Shown here piece by piece: positions 15,792-24,522 of a stretch of 64,000 nt of DNA (positions are counted from its first letter, which is position 1; each line of letters begins with the position of its first letter). Origin of the DNA: Nocardia anaemiae NBRC 100462. Its GTDB lineage: Bacteria; Actinomycetota; Actinomycetes; Mycobacteriales; Mycobacteriaceae. The notes under the pieces were generated by a model that had not been told where the DNA came from, did no database searches, and saw only the letters and a program-made list of their open reading frames with translations. The stretch is taken from positions 1 to 64,000 of the forward strand of contig NZ_BDAZ01000056.1 in assembly GCF_001612725.1 (NCBI RefSeq), read 5' to 3'. A program made the position numbers and the translations under genes.

Positions 15792-17189
15792 ATGACCCAA
15801 ACAATGAGTTCCGACTTCCGAGCACTGCGATCCGCGATGGGCGGGCCGGTATTCGCTCCTGCCGATGCGGGTTATGACCATGCCCGCGCCATCTGGAACG
15901 GGGCCATCGATCGGCGGCCCGCGGTGATCGCGCAGTGCCTGTCCCCCGAGGACGTGGCCGCGGCCTTGGCTTTCGCCAGGGAGCACGATCTCGAGGTGGC
16001 CGTGCGTGGCGGTGCGCACGCCTACAGCGGCACGGCGGTCTGCGACGGCGGCATCATGATCAATCTCGGCGTGATGAACACCGTGGTGGTGGATCCGGCG
16101 ACCAGTAGTGCCCGGGTCGGTGGCGGCGCGACCATGGCGGATATGGACGCCGCGACCCAGGCGTTCGGACTGGCCGTGCCCGGCGGGGTGATCAGCGATA
16201 CCGGGGTCGGCGGTCTCACTCTCGGCGGTGGCATGGGTTGGCTGACCCGGGTCGCCGGGCTCTCGATCGACAATCTCCTCTCGGCGCAGGTCGTACTTGC
16301 CGACAGCCACATCGTGCGGGCATCCGCCAGCGAGAATTCGGACCTGTTCTGGGCGCTGCGCGGTGGTGGTGGGAACTTCGGGGTCGTCACCGAATTCGAA
16401 TATCGCGCACATCAAATCGGGCCCGAAGTGCACGTCGGGATCTTCTTCTGGCCGCTGACGGATGGGCCCGCGGCACTACGGCTGATTCGTGAGTTCATCC
16501 CGACGATGCCGCCCAGGTCGGGTGTGTTGGTCTGCGTCGGGTTATCCGCCCCGCCGGAGCATTTCGTGCCGGATCAGTACCACTTCGTGCCGGGTCATGC
16601 CCTTATCGTCGCCGGTTACGGCACCGCCGAAGAACATGCCGAGATGGTGGCGCCGATCCGCGATGCGCTCACCCCGCTCTTCGAATTCATTACCCCGGCG
16701 CCCTTTACCGGATTGCAGTCGATGCTCGATGCGGCGCTGCCGTGGGGCATCCACGGGTATGAGAAGGCGCTCGATCTCGACGACTTCTCCGATGAAGTGA
16801 TCGCGGTGCTGGCCGAGCAGGCCGGAAAGAAGACATCGCCGCTGTCGTTCATGCCGATCTTCGCACTCGACGGCGCCTTCACCGCTGTCGGCGAGGAGGA
16901 CACCGCTTTCGGCGGCGCGCGCTCGGCACACTACGTCTGCAATATCGAAGCCGCGGCCCCTGATGCCGAGATTTTGGCCGCCGACCGGGCGTGGGTGCGC
17001 TCGACCTGGGAAGCGCTGTGCCCCTTCGCCTCCAACCAGGGCGGGTACGTCAACTTCATGGCGGAAGCGGGTGAGGACCGGGTTCGCGCGTCTTATGGGC
17101 CCGCCAAATACGCGAAACTGGCCGATATCAAGACCGAATACGACCCCGAGAACGTCTTCCACCGCAACGCCAATATCAAGCCGGGCTGA
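15792..17189 (+). CDS. FAD-linked oxidase (berberine-bridge-type)
   Basis: A 465-residue PCMH-type flavoprotein. EVAVRGGAHAYSGTAVCDGG holds the His that in this family binds FAD covalently. GVGGLTLGGGMGWLTR is the second FAD-binding loop. The C-terminal BBE segment GGYVNFMAEAGEDRVRASYG and YDPENVFHRNANI is complete. Such enzymes oxidise alcohols, sugars or secondary metabolites with O2. GGAGAAATGCC precedes the ATG. It is divergent from the Ag85-like gene and followed after about 100 bp by an SDR on the same strand, so a small redox operon is possible. Confidence 0.9.
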   Translation: MTQTMSSDFRALRSAMGGPVFAPADAGYDHARAIWNGAIDRRPAVIAQCLSPEDVAAALAFAREHDLEVAVRGGAHAYSGTAVCDGGIMINLGVMNTVVVDPATSSARVGGGATMADMDAATQAFGLAVPGGVISDTGVGGLTLGGGMGWLTRVAGLSIDNLLSAQVVLADSHIVRASASENSDLFWALRGGGGNFGVVTEFEYRAHQIGPEVHVGIFFWPLTDGPAALRLIREFIPTMPPRSGVLVCVGLSAPPEHFVPDQYHFVPGHALIVAGYGTAEEHAEMVAPIRDALTPLFEFITPAPFTGLQSMLDAALPWGIHGYEKALDLDDFSDEVIAVLAEQAGKKTSPLSFMPIFALDGAFTAVGEEDTAFGGARSAHYVCNIEAAAPDAEILAADRAWVRSTWEALCPFASNQGGYVNFMAEAGEDRVRASYGPAKYAKLADIKTEYDPENVFHRNANIKPG

Positions 17190-17287
17190 TCCGGCGGGGA
17201 GTTTGGCCCGGGGTGCTCGGGCAATTACCGGTGAAGTCACCGCTGCTGACCGGTGACCTTCGGGGGCGACGAGAAGGGAGCCGGACG

Positions 17288-18127
17288 ATGGGTTTTGCCG
17301 AGCAACAGCAGGATGTCCCAGGTGTGCAGACGCTGATGAAACCGGTGCCGGACTGCGGTGAACGCAGTTATCGCGGCAGCGGCAAGTTGACCGGGAAGGC
17401 GGCGGTCATCACCGGCGCGGACAGCGGCATCGGCCGGGCGGTGGCGATCGCATTCGCCCGTGAAGGCGCCGACGTCGTGATTTCGTACCTCAACGAGCAT
17501 GACGACGCGCGCGAGGTCGCCGAATTCGTCCGGGAGGCCGGGCGCCGCGTCGTCACGATCGCGGGAGACGTATCCGAGCCCGAACACTGCCGAGCGGTGA
17601 TCGATGCCGCGGTCGCGGAATTCGGGAAGGTGGATGTCCTGGTGAGCAACGCCGCGTATCAGATGACCCACCAGACGGTGGAGGAGGTCAGCGACGAGGA
17701 ATTCGACTACACCTTCCGCGTGAACGTGAGCGCCTACTTCGCCCTGGTGAAGGCCGCATTGCCGCATATGGCGCCGGGATCGTCGATCATCGGCAGTTCC
17801 TCGGTGAATTCCGATATGCCCTCGCCGACACTGGCGCCCTACGCCGCGACCAAGGCCGCCATCGCGAATCTGTCGGCCAGTCTGGCACAGCTGTTGGGCC
17901 CCAAGGGAATTCGGGTGAACAGTGTGGCGCCGGGCCCGATCTGGACGCCGTTGATCCCGTCGACGATGCCGCCGGAGAAGGTGGCGAACTTCGGTGACGA
18001 CACCCCACTCGGCCGGGCCGGACAGCCCGCCGAACTCGCCCCGACCTATGTGCTGCTCGCCAGCGACGACGGAAGCTACATCTCCGGAGCGCGCATCGCG
18101 GTCACCGGTGGTCGTCCGATTCTGTGA
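17288..18127 (+). CDS. SDR-family oxidoreductase (YhdF/general-stress type)
   Basis: A 279-residue short-chain dehydrogenase. NAD(P) motif: TGADSGIGRAVAIAFAREGA. NAAYQ replaces the usual NNAG-type motif. The Ser lies in IGSSSVNS, and the YxxxK pair in YAATKAAIANL. The N-terminal roughly 45-residue extension (MGFAEQQQDVPGVQTLMKPV, then PDCGERSYRGSGKLTGK) is typical of the YhdF/YdaD group linked to general stress and glucose-1-dehydrogenase-like activity. The ATG at 17288 has GAAGGGAG upstream. Its 3' end overlaps the convergent molybdoenzyme gene by 26 nt. Confidence 0.9.
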   Translation: MGFAEQQQDVPGVQTLMKPVPDCGERSYRGSGKLTGKAAVITGADSGIGRAVAIAFAREGADVVISYLNEHDDAREVAEFVREAGRRVVTIAGDVSEPEHCRAVIDAAVAEFGKVDVLVSNAAYQMTHQTVEEVSDEEFDYTFRVNVSAYFALVKAALPHMAPGSSIIGSSSVNSDMPSPTLAPYAATKAAIANLSASLAQLLGPKGIRVNSVAPGPIWTPLIPSTMPPEKVANFGDDTPLGRAGQPAELAPTYVLLASDDGSYISGARIAVTGGRPIL

Positions 18128-20441
18128 GCTCGATGCGGGCGGCAGCGGTTTTGAACAGCGGTTGTTTGGAGGCGGGATCCCATTCGGTGCGGGTCAATTC
18201 GTTTGCGGCGCGGTCATGTTCGTTGCCCGAGGTGTCCCAGTATCCGTAATGGAACGGAACGAAAATGACGCCAGGCCGGATTTCGGTCCGGCGGGCGCGG
18301 GCCACGATGCTTCCGCGTGGCGTGGTGATGCGCACCAGGTCCGAGTCGTCGATGTCGGCGGCTTTGGCATCGGCCGCGGATATTTCGACCCAGACCTCGG
18401 GTGCGGCCTGCTGCAATTGTGGGGTGCGGCCGGTCTTGGTGCGGGTGTGGAAGTGATAGATGGTGCGTCCGGTGATCAGGGCGAGCGGATATTCCGGTGA
18501 GGGCGCTTCCGGGGGCGGCTGATACGGGGCCGGTTTGATCATGGCCTTGCCGTCGGGGTTGAAGTCCCGGTATCGGTCTTCATCCCACGGATCACCGCTG
18601 ACCAGGTCTTTCCCGTAGTTCTCGCAGTAATCCGGTGCCGCGTAGAAGCGCCCGTCCTGGTAGAGGCGTTCGGTGCCGTCGGGTCGATCGGGCGGGCACG
18701 GCCACTGGATGCCGCCGTCGCGTAACCGCTGGTAGCTGATGCCGCGGTAGTCGCAGGGACGGCCCGCGCCGCACTGTTGCCAGGCGCGGAACGCCGATTC
18801 CGGGTCGTGCCACGGCGGCAGGGGTGCGTCGTCGCGGTCGCGCAGGTCCATTCGGCGGGCGAAATCGAGGAAGATCTCCAGATCCGATTTGGCCATCCCG
18901 GGCGGCTGCACCGCTTGCTCGCTGATGTGGACGGTGCGGTCGGCATTGGTGAACGTCCCGGTCTTCTCACCCCAGGCAGCCGCGGGCAGCACCACATCGG
19001 CGAGTTCGGTTGTCTCGGTAGGGAAGATATCCTGAACGATCACAAAGAGGTTGTCCTGCACGAAGATTCGTCGAATACGTTCCAGTTGAGGCAGGGAAAC
19101 AACCGGATTCGTCGCCGAGATCCACAGCATCCGCAGATCTCCGGTCTCGGCGAGCCGGATCATCTGCATCGCATCGGTCGGTGGACCGTCGTGGGAGAGC
19201 CGGTCGGTATCGACATTCCACAGCCGCGCGAGTTCGGCGATGTGCTTTTCGTTGGCCCAATTGCGGAATCCGGCGATATCGCCGTCGGCGCCGCATTCGC
19301 GGGTGTTCTGGGCGGTGGGCTGGCCGTTCATCTGCAGCACACCGCAGCCCGGCCTGCCGAGCATGCCACGCAGCAGGTGAATGTTGTTGACCTGCACGGC
19401 GGCCGCGGTGGCCTGGTGGGATTGGTAGAAGCCCTGCAGCACGGTCGAGACCAGGTGTTCGGCGGTACCGAGCAGGTGTGCCGCGCGGCGTAGATCGTCC
19501 GCATCGATGCCGCACACCTCGGCGGCGCGCTGCGGTGTCCAGTCGGATACGGCCGCGGCGAGATCGTCGAAGCCGACCGTATGTGCCGAAATGTAGTCGC
19601 CGTCGATCCAGTCGTTGGCGATGAGTTCGTGCAGCAGCGCATTCATCACCACGACATTGGTGCCGGGCAGCGGTGCGAGATGGACGGTGGCATGTTGGGC
19701 GACGGGCGTCGGTCGGGGATCGACGCAGATCAAGGCGGGCGGCTGCGGACCGGCGAGGCGATCCAGCATTCGCGACCACAGCACGCCCTGCGTCTCGGCG
19801 ACATTGTGGCCGTAGAGCGCGATCACATCGGCGTGGTCGATATCGGTGTAGGAGCCGGGCTGACCGTCACAGCCGAAGGATTGCTTCAGGCTCTCGGCGG
19901 CCGTCGCGGTGCACAGGCGGGTATTGCCGTCCAGGTGATTGGTGCCGATGCCGCCGCGGGCGATCACCGCGAGGGTGTAGTACTCCTCCAGGAACAATTG
20001 GCCACTGGTATAGAAGCTGATCGATTCCGGGCCGTGCGCGTCGAGCAATTCCCTTGTGCGCGAGACGATTCGGTCCATCGCGGTGTCCCAATCACACGGC
20101 CGCAACCGGCCCTCGACCCGGATCAGCGGGGTGGTGAGCCGATCTTGGGCCGCGGTGGCCTGCCAGCCGAACAGATCCTTCGGATCGAGCCGTCCACGGT
20201 TGACCCGGTCGCCGCCGCGCCCGCGCACACCGACGATCCGGCCATCGCGCACCGCGATATCGAAGGCGTCGCCATTGGAATGCAATACCGAAGCCGACGG
20301 CACCCACCGGTCCACATCCGCCTCGTGAACGCCGTCGGCCAGCTCCATATCGACCCGCAGCGGCCAGACATCGCCGCGCCGATACGGCGTGCGCGCACCC
20401 CACGGCTGCGTGATCCGATCACCCTCCGATTCGGTCGTCAT
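18102..20441 (-). CDS. Molybdopterin oxidoreductase lacking the N-terminal FeS cysteines
   Basis: A 779-residue enzyme of the DMSO-reductase superfamily. It shows FYTSGQLFLEEYYTLAVIAR, GTNHLDGNTRLCTATAAESL (Cys177, likely Mo ligand, as in nitrate reductases and formate dehydrogenases), WISATNPVVSLPQ, and the C-terminal molybdopterin dinucleotide-binding domain (PLALITGRTIYHFHTRTKTG, VWVEISAADA). In related enzymes the N-terminus has CxxCxxxC plus a fourth Cys binding [4Fe-4S]. Here those positions are Ser51, His54, Asp58 and Asp86, so the cluster is probably absent. The ATG at 20441 was chosen over one 19 codons upstream. Its substrate and electron partner are unknown. It shares its 3' end with the SDR gene. 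Confidence 0.85.
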   Translation of the reverse strand: MTTESEGDRITQPWGARTPYRRGDVWPLRVDMELADGVHEADVDRWVPSASVLHSNGDAFDIAVRDGRIVGVRGRGGDRVNRGRLDPKDLFGWQATAAQDRLTTPLIRVEGRLRPCDWDTAMDRIVSRTRELLDAHGPESISFYTSGQLFLEEYYTLAVIARGGIGTNHLDGNTRLCTATAAESLKQSFGCDGQPGSYTDIDHADVIALYGHNVAETQGVLWSRMLDRLAGPQPPALICVDPRPTPVAQHATVHLAPLPGTNVVVMNALLHELIANDWIDGDYISAHTVGFDDLAAAVSDWTPQRAAEVCGIDADDLRRAAHLLGTAEHLVSTVLQGFYQSHQATAAAVQVNNIHLLRGMLGRPGCGVLQMNGQPTAQNTRECGADGDIAGFRNWANEKHIAELARLWNVDTDRLSHDGPPTDAMQMIRLAETGDLRMLWISATNPVVSLPQLERIRRIFVQDNLFVIVQDIFPTETTELADVVLPAAAWGEKTGTFTNADRTVHISEQAVQPPGMAKSDLEIFLDFARRMDLRDRDDAPLPPWHDPESAFRAWQQCGAGRPCDYRGISYQRLRDGGIQWPCPPDRPDGTERLYQDGRFYAAPDYCENYGKDLVSGDPWDEDRYRDFNPDGKAMIKPAPYQPPPEAPSPEYPLALITGRTIYHFHTRTKTGRTPQLQQAAPEVWVEISAADAKAADIDDSDLVRITTPRGSIVARARRTEIRPGVIFVPFHYGYWDTSGNEHDRAANELTRTEWDPASKQPLFKTAAARIELTESDDHR

Positions 20442-20565
20442 GTGGCGCGGATACCCGAGGCCGCCGCATTCAACCTGGTCGGCGGTCATCGAGAACAACA
20501 GGCCGAGCGGTGTTCCAGGAATTTTCTGCTGGGGCCGGGCGCCGTTGACCAGCCCCAGCAGCGGG

Positions 20566-21621
20566 TCAGCCCGCGGCGGCGGTGCGGGGATCGGCGCGCT
20601 GGACCACGTCGGCGAGCAGGGCGTTGAAGCGGTCGGCGGCCTCGATATTGCCGAGGTGGCCGGTGGGCCAGACCTGGTAATCGGCGAGATGGCCCGCTTC
20701 GGACAGGGCCGCGACGATCGGGCGGGACATGCGCTCGGGCAGCAGGTGATCCTCGGCGCCCGCGATGACGGTGGTCGGCACCGTCAGGTGCTTCGCGGCA
20801 TCGCCCAGGTCCAGGCCCGCGAGGGCGGCGGCGTGCAGGCCCCGGGTGAGCGGACGACACGAGCGGACGATGCCGAGCGCGAAGTCCACTTCGTCGCGGG
20901 TGGCGGGCTTGGACATCACCCGGGCCTTGAAGACCGCGCTGACCGGCCAGCCGCCCGGCAGTGGAATCGGCGCGGCGAGTGCGGTTTCCGCGATGACTAG
21001 CGGCAGGCGGACGCTGGCCCCGAGGACCGTCAGCGGTCGATTGGCCACCATGAGCGGCTTGTTGAACAACGGAAGCAGATCGGTTTCGTAGCGGATGTCG
21101 CTGGCCGCTGTGTTGGCCATGACGACGGCGGCGGCCCGCCGAGTGACCTGCTCCGGGTAGCGAGATGCCCACGCCTGCAAGGTGATTCCACCCATGCTGT
21201 GTCCGACGAGGACGGCGCGCTTGCCGGGCGGGACAGCGGCCTCGAGCACGGCTTCGAGGTCGTCGGCCAATGTCTGCGCGCCAGGACCGGTGCTGCCGAG
21301 GGTGCTCTCGCCGTGGCCGCGCTGATCGTAGGCGAGCACGCGGTAGCGGTCGGCGAAGGCGTTGATCTGCGGATTCCAGTACTCGATGCAGCAGCTCCAG
21401 CCGTGGATCAAGACGATGACTTCGCCGTCGGCGGGACCGTAGGCATGAACCCTCAGCTTCGCCCCGTCCCGGGTGGTGACCGGGATGATCTCGGGTGTGG
21501 CGGCGGGCTTGTTGAGCGACGCGGTCCGGTAGGTCCGGGACCGAAGTCCGGCACGGTAGGCGGCGGTCAACGGTTCGTCCCCGCGCACTTCAGCCAGCGT
21601 CCTCATCGACTTGACCAGCAT
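20566..21621 (-). CDS. Alpha/beta-fold hydrolase
   Basis: A 351-residue hydrolase. LIHGWSCCIEYWNPQ carries the oxyanion HGW motif, YDQRGHGES follows, and the nucleophile elbow is GHSMGGITLQ. The acid is probably in IAGAEDHLLPE and the His in WPTGHLGNIE near the end. The first 45 residues (SMRTLAEVRGDEPLTAAYRA) form an extension seen in mycobacterial and nocardial family members. The substrate is not predictable. AAAGGAG precedes the ATG at 21621, and a perfect GCAAGC inverted repeat lies 37 bp upstream, so repression by a TetR-like protein is possible. Confidence 0.85.
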   Translation of the reverse strand: MLVKSMRTLAEVRGDEPLTAAYRAGLRSRTYRTASLNKPAATPEIIPVTTRDGAKLRVHAYGPADGEVIVLIHGWSCCIEYWNPQINAFADRYRVLAYDQRGHGESTLGSTGPGAQTLADDLEAVLEAAVPPGKRAVLVGHSMGGITLQAWASRYPEQVTRRAAAVVMANTAASDIRYETDLLPLFNKPLMVANRPLTVLGASVRLPLVIAETALAAPIPLPGGWPVSAVFKARVMSKPATRDEVDFALGIVRSCRPLTRGLHAAALAGLDLGDAAKHLTVPTTVIAGAEDHLLPERMSRPIVAALSEAGHLADYQVWPTGHLGNIEAADRFNALLADVVQRADPRTAAAG

Positions 21622-21657
21622 TTGAGCACTCCTTTGTGTCAGCCGCCACAGTACAGT

Positions 21658-21674
21658 GCAAGCTGAGTGCTTGC
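21658..21674. promoter_or_regulatory. Inverted repeat (candidate operator) upstream of the hydrolase
   Basis: GCAAGC and GCTTGC are separated by TGAGT, a perfect 6-bp inverted repeat with a 5-bp spacer, located 37-53 bp upstream of the minus-strand hydrolase start. The size and spacing resemble TetR-type operators. No regulator gene is adjacent. Confidence 0.5.
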
Positions 21675-22055
21675 TACTGCTAGCGCTCCCAGTGGCGGTA
21701 ATCCTGGCTCTGTCGGGTGGATACCCGAAATTAGGTCGGCCAATAGTCCGTCATGAAGAAACACGAGTACGAGCCGCTTCTTCTTGGATATCGCCCGCGC
21801 CCGAGCCGCCCGTTACCCGGACGCACACCGCGTCTTGCCCCCAATCCGCTTGTCTCGCCCACTACCGCGGTCCGACCCTGGAATTGGGCAGTTCTGGGCT
21901 CCACATCCGAGGCGGAGCATGCAGGTGTGCGCGCACTGAACCCGAATCCGTCGAGCCGGGCGCCACTCGCGGCGTCCACGCCGCGAATCCTGCTCTAGCT
22001 GCGGAAATCCCGGACAGAGTCGATCATGTCGGTGGCTGCTGCAATGATTTCGCCC
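21675..22055. other. Intergenic region without a supported gene
   Basis: About 380 bp between the hydrolase promoter and the VOC gene. Open frames on both strands here have no ribosome sites and Pro/Arg-rich translations, so none is called. It should hold the VOC gene promoter. Confidence 0.5.
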
Positions 22056-22433
22056 ATGGCTACCGATGCGGTCCGATTGTCGGCGCCGATCCCGGTACTG
22101 CGCATATTCGATATCGCCAAGGCGTATGAGTTCTACCGCGACTACCTGGGCTTCACTGTGGACTGGGAACATCGGTTCGGCGCGGACTTTCCGTTGTACG
22201 CGCAGTTGTCGCGTTCGTCGGCGACGGTGCATTTGAGTGAGCATCACGGTGACGGCACCCCTGGATCGGTGGTGTGGATCGCGGTGGACGACATCAAAGC
22301 GCTGCATGCCGAGTTGGCGGGCAAGGACTATCGGTATGCGAAGCCGGGGTGTCCGGAGGATGGGCCGGGCGGGCCGGGGTTCGAAGTGGCCGATCCGTTC
22401 GGCAATGCGTTGCGGTTCGCCCAACCCGACTAG
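22056..22433 (+). CDS. Glyoxalase / bleomycin-resistance (VOC) protein
   Basis: A 125-residue single VOC domain: IPVLRIFDIAKAYEFYRDYL, then GFTVDWEHRFGADFPLYAQL, VHLSEHHGDGTPG and a C-terminal FEVADPFGNALRFAQPD. The pattern matches BLMA-like 'glyoxalase superfamily' proteins that bind drugs such as bleomycin or act as small metalloenzymes. The ATG at 22056 is preferred since the family usually begins just before the first strand. An in-frame ATG at 22026 is possible and would add 10 residues. It stands alone. Confidence 0.85.
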   Translation: MATDAVRLSAPIPVLRIFDIAKAYEFYRDYLGFTVDWEHRFGADFPLYAQLSRSSATVHLSEHHGDGTPGSVVWIAVDDIKALHAELAGKDYRYAKPGCPEDGPGGPGFEVADPFGNALRFAQPD

Positions 22434-22474
22434 CTGTGGCGGCGGCGGTGCGCTCGCGGCTACCGTTGATCCTT

Positions 22475-22957
22475 GTGGAGATAAGGCACCCGGCACCGGT
22501 CGCGCCCCAGGCGCATCCGGCACCGCAGACCGAACCGCCCGCGGAGCCGAGGCGCACCGGGCTGCGCGCCATGGGGTGGCCGCTGGTGGCGGCGGGCGTC
22601 GGCGTCGGAGCCGCGCTGCTGCTGCATTTCCGCGATCCGCACGGCGAAGGTTCCTATGGAATCTGTCCGGTCTACGCGCTGACGGGATTGTATTGCCCTG
22701 GCTGCGGCGGCATGCGCGGCATGAACAATCTGACCGACGGCCGAATCCTCGATGCGATACACAGCAATCTGCTCGTGCTGCCGCTGGTGTTGGCCTTCGT
22801 GCTGTGGATCGGCGACTGGTCGATCCGGGCCTGGCGTGGTGAGCGAATGCGACTACCCCGGCTGAGCCGGACCACGATGTGGGTGTTCTTCGCGCTGCTC
22901 ATCGGCTATTCGGTGCTGCGAAATACGCCGTGGGGGACCTGGCTCACACCGGTCTAG
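22475..22957 (+). CDS. DUF2752 membrane protein
   Basis: A 160-residue protein with the DUF2752 signature TGLYCPGCGGMRGMNNL between helices. Three membrane segments: WPLVAAGVGVGAALLL, LLVLPLVLAFVLWIG and MWVFFALLIGYSVL. The CPGCG motif is conserved in this family, whose function is unknown. The GTG at 22475 was chosen, giving a short Pro-rich cytoplasmic N-terminus (residues 1-32). A shorter start at ATG 22571 is also possible. Confidence 0.8.
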   Translation: MEIRHPAPVAPQAHPAPQTEPPAEPRRTGLRAMGWPLVAAGVGVGAALLLHFRDPHGEGSYGICPVYALTGLYCPGCGGMRGMNNLTDGRILDAIHSNLLVLPLVLAFVLWIGDWSIRAWRGERMRLPRLSRTTMWVFFALLIGYSVLRNTPWGTWLTPV

Positions 22958-22981
22958 CCGTTTTTCAGGCAGGCTTCATAT

Positions 22982-23170
22982 ATGAGCGATTCGTTGAAGG
23001 CACGTGTGCGGGCGAAACTATTGCGCCAGCTCGAAGAGGACGGCATCCGCGACCAAGAGCAGGACGACCCGCGCGAGATCTCGGTCGGGGCCGATCTCGA
23101 CGCACTCGACAGCGTCACCGAAGACGATCCGCTGGTCGAAGAACTCGCGGCGCGCTACCTGGTCTTCTAA
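22982..23170 (+). CDS. Small acidic hypothetical protein
   Basis: A 62-residue acidic protein (MSDSLKARVRAKLLRQLEED ... VEELAARYLVF) with AGGCAGG 8 nt before the ATG. It is predicted to be helical and has no Cys or membrane segment. Its stop codon overlaps the end of the convergent M1 peptidase gene by 4 nt. Family and function are not recognised. Confidence 0.5.
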   Translation: MSDSLKARVRAKLLRQLEEDGIRDQEQDDPREISVGADLDALDSVTEDDPLVEELAARYLVF

Positions 23171-24522
23171 CGCGGGGTGGTGCTGGCCTGTCCGCCGGAC
23201 GGCGGCAATTGCGGCAGCGGCTCGGAGAGCAACCACGCATCCCACAGCGACCGCAGCGGTACCAGACTGTAATGTCCGGCCAGATCGGTGAAATCCTCGG
23301 TGCTCACCGATCCGTGCTGATAGCGAATCGTCCACTCGCGCAATAGGTCCCAGAAGGCCAGCGCACCGAGCTCCAACCGCAACGCGTGCAGGGTGAGTGC
23401 GCCGCGCTTATAGACGCGATCGTCGAACATGCGCTGCGGGCCCGGATCACCGACGACGATGTCCTGCGGCTCCCTGGACAGATTGTGTCGGGCCGCGCGC
23501 GCCAGCTGATCGGCGGTCGGCCCGCCCGCGGCCTCCGACCAGATCCATTCGGCATAGCAGGCGAAGCCCTCGTGCAGCCAGATATCGCGCCACTGCCGGA
23601 TGGTGAGGCTATTGCCGAACCACTGGTGCGCGAGTTCATGTGCGACAAGGCGTTCCGCGCCGCGGCGGCCGTCGCAGTGGTTGGCGCCGAAGACGGAAAT
23701 GCCCTGGGCCTCGATCGGGATCTCCAGGTCGTCATCGGTGATCACCACGGTGTAGCCCTCGAACGGATACGGGCCGAACTTCTCGGTGAACAGCTCCATC
23801 ATCTTCGGCTGGCGTTCGAAGTCGTGTTCGAAATTCGCGCGCAGCCGCGGCGGGAGCACGGCCTGCATCGGCACCGAACCGCGCGTGCCGCCGATGCGGT
23901 GTTTGCGGTAGGGCCCGATCTGGATGGTGGCCAGATAGCTCGACATCGGTTCGGACTGTTCGTAGACCCAGGTGGTCTGGCTGGCCTTGGTCTGCTTGCG
24001 CAGCAGGGTGCCGTTGGCCAGCGCGTAGTACGGGGTGTCGGTGGTGATCGAAATCCGGTAGCTGGCTTTGGAACTCGGGTGATCGTCACAGGGGAACCAG
24101 GACGCGGCGCCATTGGGCTGACTGGCGACCAGCGCGCCCTCGGTCAGTTCCTCCCAGCCGACCTCACCCCAGGGCCCGCGCACCGGCTTCGGTACGCCCG
24201 CGTACTGGATGACCAGGCCGAGCACTCCGCCCGCCGGAATCCGCTGCTGCGGGGTGATCACGAGTTTGCCGTGCTGATGGGTGTATTTCGCGGCCTTGCT
24301 CCCATTGACGAAGACCTTGCCGACGGTGAGCGACTGGGACAGGTCGAGTGCGAAACGCTCCCGCACGGCGGTGGTCACCGCGGTGATCTCGGCGCGGCCC
24401 GCCAGCCGGTTGCTGGCGACCTTGTAGGTCAGTTCGAGTTCGTACCGCGATACCCGATAGCCGCGATTTCCGTTCTGCGGTAGGTATTCGTCGATGGGCT
24501 CTTCGTAAAACTTGCCCCGCAT
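23167..24522 (-). CDS. M1-family zinc aminopeptidase
   Basis: A 451-residue compact M1 metallopeptidase without the long C-terminal domain of PepN. Zinc site: HELAH (His295, Glu296, His299) and Glu318 in WLHEGF. EAQGISVFG takes the place of the usual GAMEN exopeptidase motif. The general proton donor Tyr is likely in DRVYKRGALTLHALR. There is no signal peptide. The ATG at 24522 overlaps the stop of the Pls/PosA gene by one base (TGATG), implying translational coupling. The peptidase may process or cleave a peptide-like product related to the synthetase, which is inference. Confidence 0.9.
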   Translation of the reverse strand: MRGKFYEEPIDEYLPQNGNRGYRVSRYELELTYKVASNRLAGRAEITAVTTAVRERFALDLSQSLTVGKVFVNGSKAAKYTHQHGKLVITPQQRIPAGGVLGLVIQYAGVPKPVRGPWGEVGWEELTEGALVASQPNGAASWFPCDDHPSSKASYRISITTDTPYYALANGTLLRKQTKASQTTWVYEQSEPMSSYLATIQIGPYRKHRIGGTRGSVPMQAVLPPRLRANFEHDFERQPKMMELFTEKFGPYPFEGYTVVITDDDLEIPIEAQGISVFGANHCDGRRGAERLVAHELAHQWFGNSLTIRQWRDIWLHEGFACYAEWIWSEAAGGPTADQLARAARHNLSREPQDIVVGDPGPQRMFDDRVYKRGALTLHALRLELGALAFWDLLREWTIRYQHGSVSTEDFTDLAGHYSLVPLRSLWDAWLLSEPLPQLPPSGGQASTTPR

